In this document: one piece after another, positions 62,478-64,000 of the stretch | How the letters are laid out: each line of letters opens with the position of its first letter | How positions within the stretch are numbered: position 1 is the stretch's first letter | Assembly (NCBI RefSeq): GCF_000378345.1 | Contig: NZ_KB899544.1 | Location: forward strand, 372,001-436,000 | Source: Hirschia maritima DSM 19733 | Lineage (GTDB): Bacteria > Pseudomonadota > Alphaproteobacteria > Caulobacterales > Hyphomonadaceae | Direction: 5' to 3' | Length of the DNA stretch: 64,000 nt | Notes under the pieces: generated by a model | Databases searched by the model: none | What the model saw: the letters and a program-made list of their open reading frames with translations, nothing else | What the model was told of the DNA's origin: nothing | Position numbers and translations under genes: made by a program

Positions 62478-62945
62478 ATGACCATTACAAATTTTATGAT
62501 TGGCTCGACCTTGCTTCTGTTTGCTGCAGGGTTTGGAATTCCAATGATGGCAAATTTGAATGCTGGGCTGAATGTAAAGCTCTCTAGTCCTTTTGCAGCT
62601 GTTGTCGTACTCACTTTGGTAACATTTGTTACGAGTTCAATTGTACTAATGTTGACGCATGGCGTGGGATATTTGCCAAAGGCAAATGACTTTAACGCCA
62701 TCCCTCCGGTCTATTTTTTGGCCGGTGTTTTTTTTGTATTTTACATCACATCAGTGACATGGGCAGCACCTCAAATTGGGTTGGGAAATGCAATTTTCAT
62801 AGTTTTGTTGGGGCAATTGACTAGCGCGACAGTCATTGATCATTTTGGATTGTTTGGGGCTATCCAATCTTCCATCACGCCCAAACGTATTCTCGGTTTG
62901 GCCGTAATGGTGATTGGAATTATATTAGCGCGTAAAGAGGTTTAG
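62478..62945 (+). CDS. DMT-family transporter of the YdcZ (DUF606) type
   Basis: A 155-residue protein of five membrane helices: IGSTLLLFAAGFGIPMMANL, SPFAAVVVLTLVTFVTSSIV, VYFLAGVFFVFYITSVTWAA, NAIFIVLLGQLTSATVIDHF and ILGLAVMVIGIILARKEV. The NAGLN after helix 1 and HFG near helix 4 are DUF606 markers. Small DMT proteins of this type are half-size and probably dimerise; substrate unknown. The ATG at 62478 gives the family N-terminus; an upstream ATG (62430) adds 16 residues. Its stop overlaps the convergent acyltransferase gene by a few bases. Confidence 0.85.
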   Translation: MTITNFMIGSTLLLFAAGFGIPMMANLNAGLNVKLSSPFAAVVVLTLVTFVTSSIVLMLTHGVGYLPKANDFNAIPPVYFLAGVFFVFYITSVTWAAPQIGLGNAIFIVLLGQLTSATVIDHFGLFGAIQSSITPKRILGLAVMVIGIILARKEV

Positions 62946-64000
62946 CCTCTGAATTTTAAGCCCAAAAATGGTCTCAGAATTACAGTTTTTCGTATGAGAA
63001 ACTCTATCGCGATGCACCCATATACTGTGATCAATAAAACGCCCAGGAATTCTGTCCAAGCACCCAAATTGAGTTGCGTAAGGTGAAAACCGGCAATTAC
63101 GATGAGTGTCTGGTGCAGAATGTAATATGGGAAAATAGCTCTATTTAGATAGGTCAGTATTTTACTTTCCCGATTGAGGAAGCGCTGTGCTAAACCTAAT
63201 AATGCAGCAATTACAAACCATGCATATAAAACGCGGCCCGCACGTGCCAATTCTAATTGCCACTGAGGTGCTGTGGTGCTGAAGGTGTCCCAGTCTAGCC
63301 AAACTAAGGTGAGCACAGATGCGAGTACTAATGAGCTCACTAAGCAGGTAGGCAAGGCCTTATCAATCGCTTTCCAGAAGGTTTGATTCTTAGCGAAAAA
63401 ATATCCCAAGAAAAAGAACGCTAGGCTATTTGCATGATTGGCCCAATCACTCACTAAATCATGTGTCGTTGGGAAATGCGGGGTAAGTGTGAAGCGAATT
63501 ATCAGGAATGGGATTGGTACTAATATTAATACGCTGATCCAATGTTCAAAGCAAACTTCAATCGCTCTTTCAACAACAGGATTCACAAAACGTTTTAGAA
63601 AGGGAAGAAGTAGAGCTAAGAATAGTCCATACACAAAGACGTAGACGACATACCATAAATGGTTCCACGTCGGGATACTCACCGAGTAATCTTCTGAACC
63701 AACTAGATAGATTTGCCAAAACTCTAGCATGCCCATACCAATCTCGTTTTGATATTGTAGTTGATAATAGGCCTGCGGCATGACGATTACTGCCATTCCA
63801 AATAAAATGGGCAGAAATAGACGATAACTTCGGATTGCTGTGGCGTGGATAGTTGATTTTTTATCGGTAAAAAAGCGAAAAGCTATGCCTGAAATAAAGA
63901 AGAGTAGGGACAAACGCCAAGGGTTTAACAGCCTCATCAGCCAGTGTGCATCAGAAGAGGAATACTGGCTTTTCACGTGCCATCCCCATTCAACATAGAA
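62942..64000 (-). CDS. Acyltransferase family 3 membrane protein (5' end beyond window)
   Basis: Partial: the frame runs from the right edge (encoding FYVEWGWHVKSQYSSSDAHW) to a stop at 62942, about 352 residues. The early NPWRLSLLFFISGIAFRFFT and FLPILFGMAVIVMPQAYYQL segments, YFLGYFFAKNQTFWK and the closing YYILHQTLIVIAGFHL are typical of Acyltransferase_3/OpgC-like proteins with ten or so helices. They transfer acyl groups to sugars or glycans in the inner membrane. The N-terminal catalytic His motif lies outside the window. Substrate unknown. Confidence 0.85.
   Translation of the reverse strand, partial: FYVEWGWHVKSQYSSSDAHWLMRLLNPWRLSLLFFISGIAFRFFTDKKSTIHATAIRSYRLFLPILFGMAVIVMPQAYYQLQYQNEIGMGMLEFWQIYLVGSEDYSVSIPTWNHLWYVVYVFVYGLFLALLLPFLKRFVNPVVERAIEVCFEHWISVLILVPIPFLIIRFTLTPHFPTTHDLVSDWANHANSLAFFFLGYFFAKNQTFWKAIDKALPTCLVSSLVLASVLTLVWLDWDTFSTTAPQWQLELARAGRVLYAWFVIAALLGLAQRFLNRESKILTYLNRAIFPYYILHQTLIVIAGFHLTQLNLGAWTEFLGVLLITVYGCIAIEFLIRKTVILRPFLGLKFRG

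Overview
The window looks like chromosomal DNA of a moderately AT-rich alphaproteobacterium of the Caulobacterales/Hyphomonadaceae type. A Hirschia-like prosthecate bacterium is my best guess, by inference only. Supporting signs are a multi-flagellin locus with flbT, flaF and a FlmG-like TPR glycosyltransferase, sigma-54 flagellin promoters, the alphaproteobacterial order mdh ... sucC-sucD-sucA-sucB, many small lipoproteins, and families common in this group (DUF2293, RraB, MmcQ/YjbR, DUF1801). I see no rRNA, tRNA, insertion sequence, prophage or CRISPR array.

Layout. 1-10344 is flagellar: a partial TPR/glycosyltransferase gene (minus), flbT-flaF, a small outer-membrane barrel gene and a HAD phosphatase, then five short flagellin genes with a flaG-like gene before the fifth. 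Three flagellins have clear sigma-54 -24/-12 promoters, and four of the five mRNAs start with tandem small hairpins carrying A-rich pentaloops. 10496-20855 holds YkvA, a lipoprotein, an isoaspartyl peptidase/SPOUT methyltransferase pair, and a bacterial alpha-2-macroglobulin next to pbpC. 20856-21976 is a long AT-rich gap ending in a strong UUCG-capped hairpin. 21977-25279 is VOC protein, leuD, two ABM-domain genes and leuB. 25352-31972 carries an MFS transporter, a MerR regulator divergent from a methyltransferase, a thioredoxin-like/DUF2293 pair, an exported RidA-like lipoprotein, an LLM oxidoreductase, an SDR and a small Val/Lys-rich exported protein.

32098-34363 is the least ordinary part: a structured GC-richer segment of unknown identity, slyX, a degenerate 8-bp tandem repeat, an orphan 201-aa gene and an array of palindromic REP-like elements, including a perfect 20-bp inverted repeat. 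It is followed by thiC with a TPP riboswitch. The thiC promoter and the first bases of its riboswitch are duplicated upstream, in front of a small membrane-protein gene.

37125-48663 is housekeeping and accessory genes: DUF1801, a minimal chemoreceptor, RraB, ArsR/SRPBCC, CreD, a receiver protein, zapE, an acidic coiled-coil membrane protein, an exported methyltransferase and mdh. 48729-53194 has DUF1428, an exported thioredoxin-fold protein, twin 30-aa membrane proteins (too short for normal gene calling), a TAXI-type binding protein and a PhoD-like phosphatase. 53422-60123 is sucCDAB (TCA cycle, with mdh nearby). The right end has a lipoprotein, an ArsR/membrane-protein pair, a YdcZ-type transporter and a partial acyltransferase.

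Most striking: the shared hairpin leaders of the flagellin mRNAs (a likely FlbT target), the paired 30-aa membrane proteins with a shared upstream 10-mer, the thiC promoter/riboswitch duplication, and the 32-34 kb repeat region.
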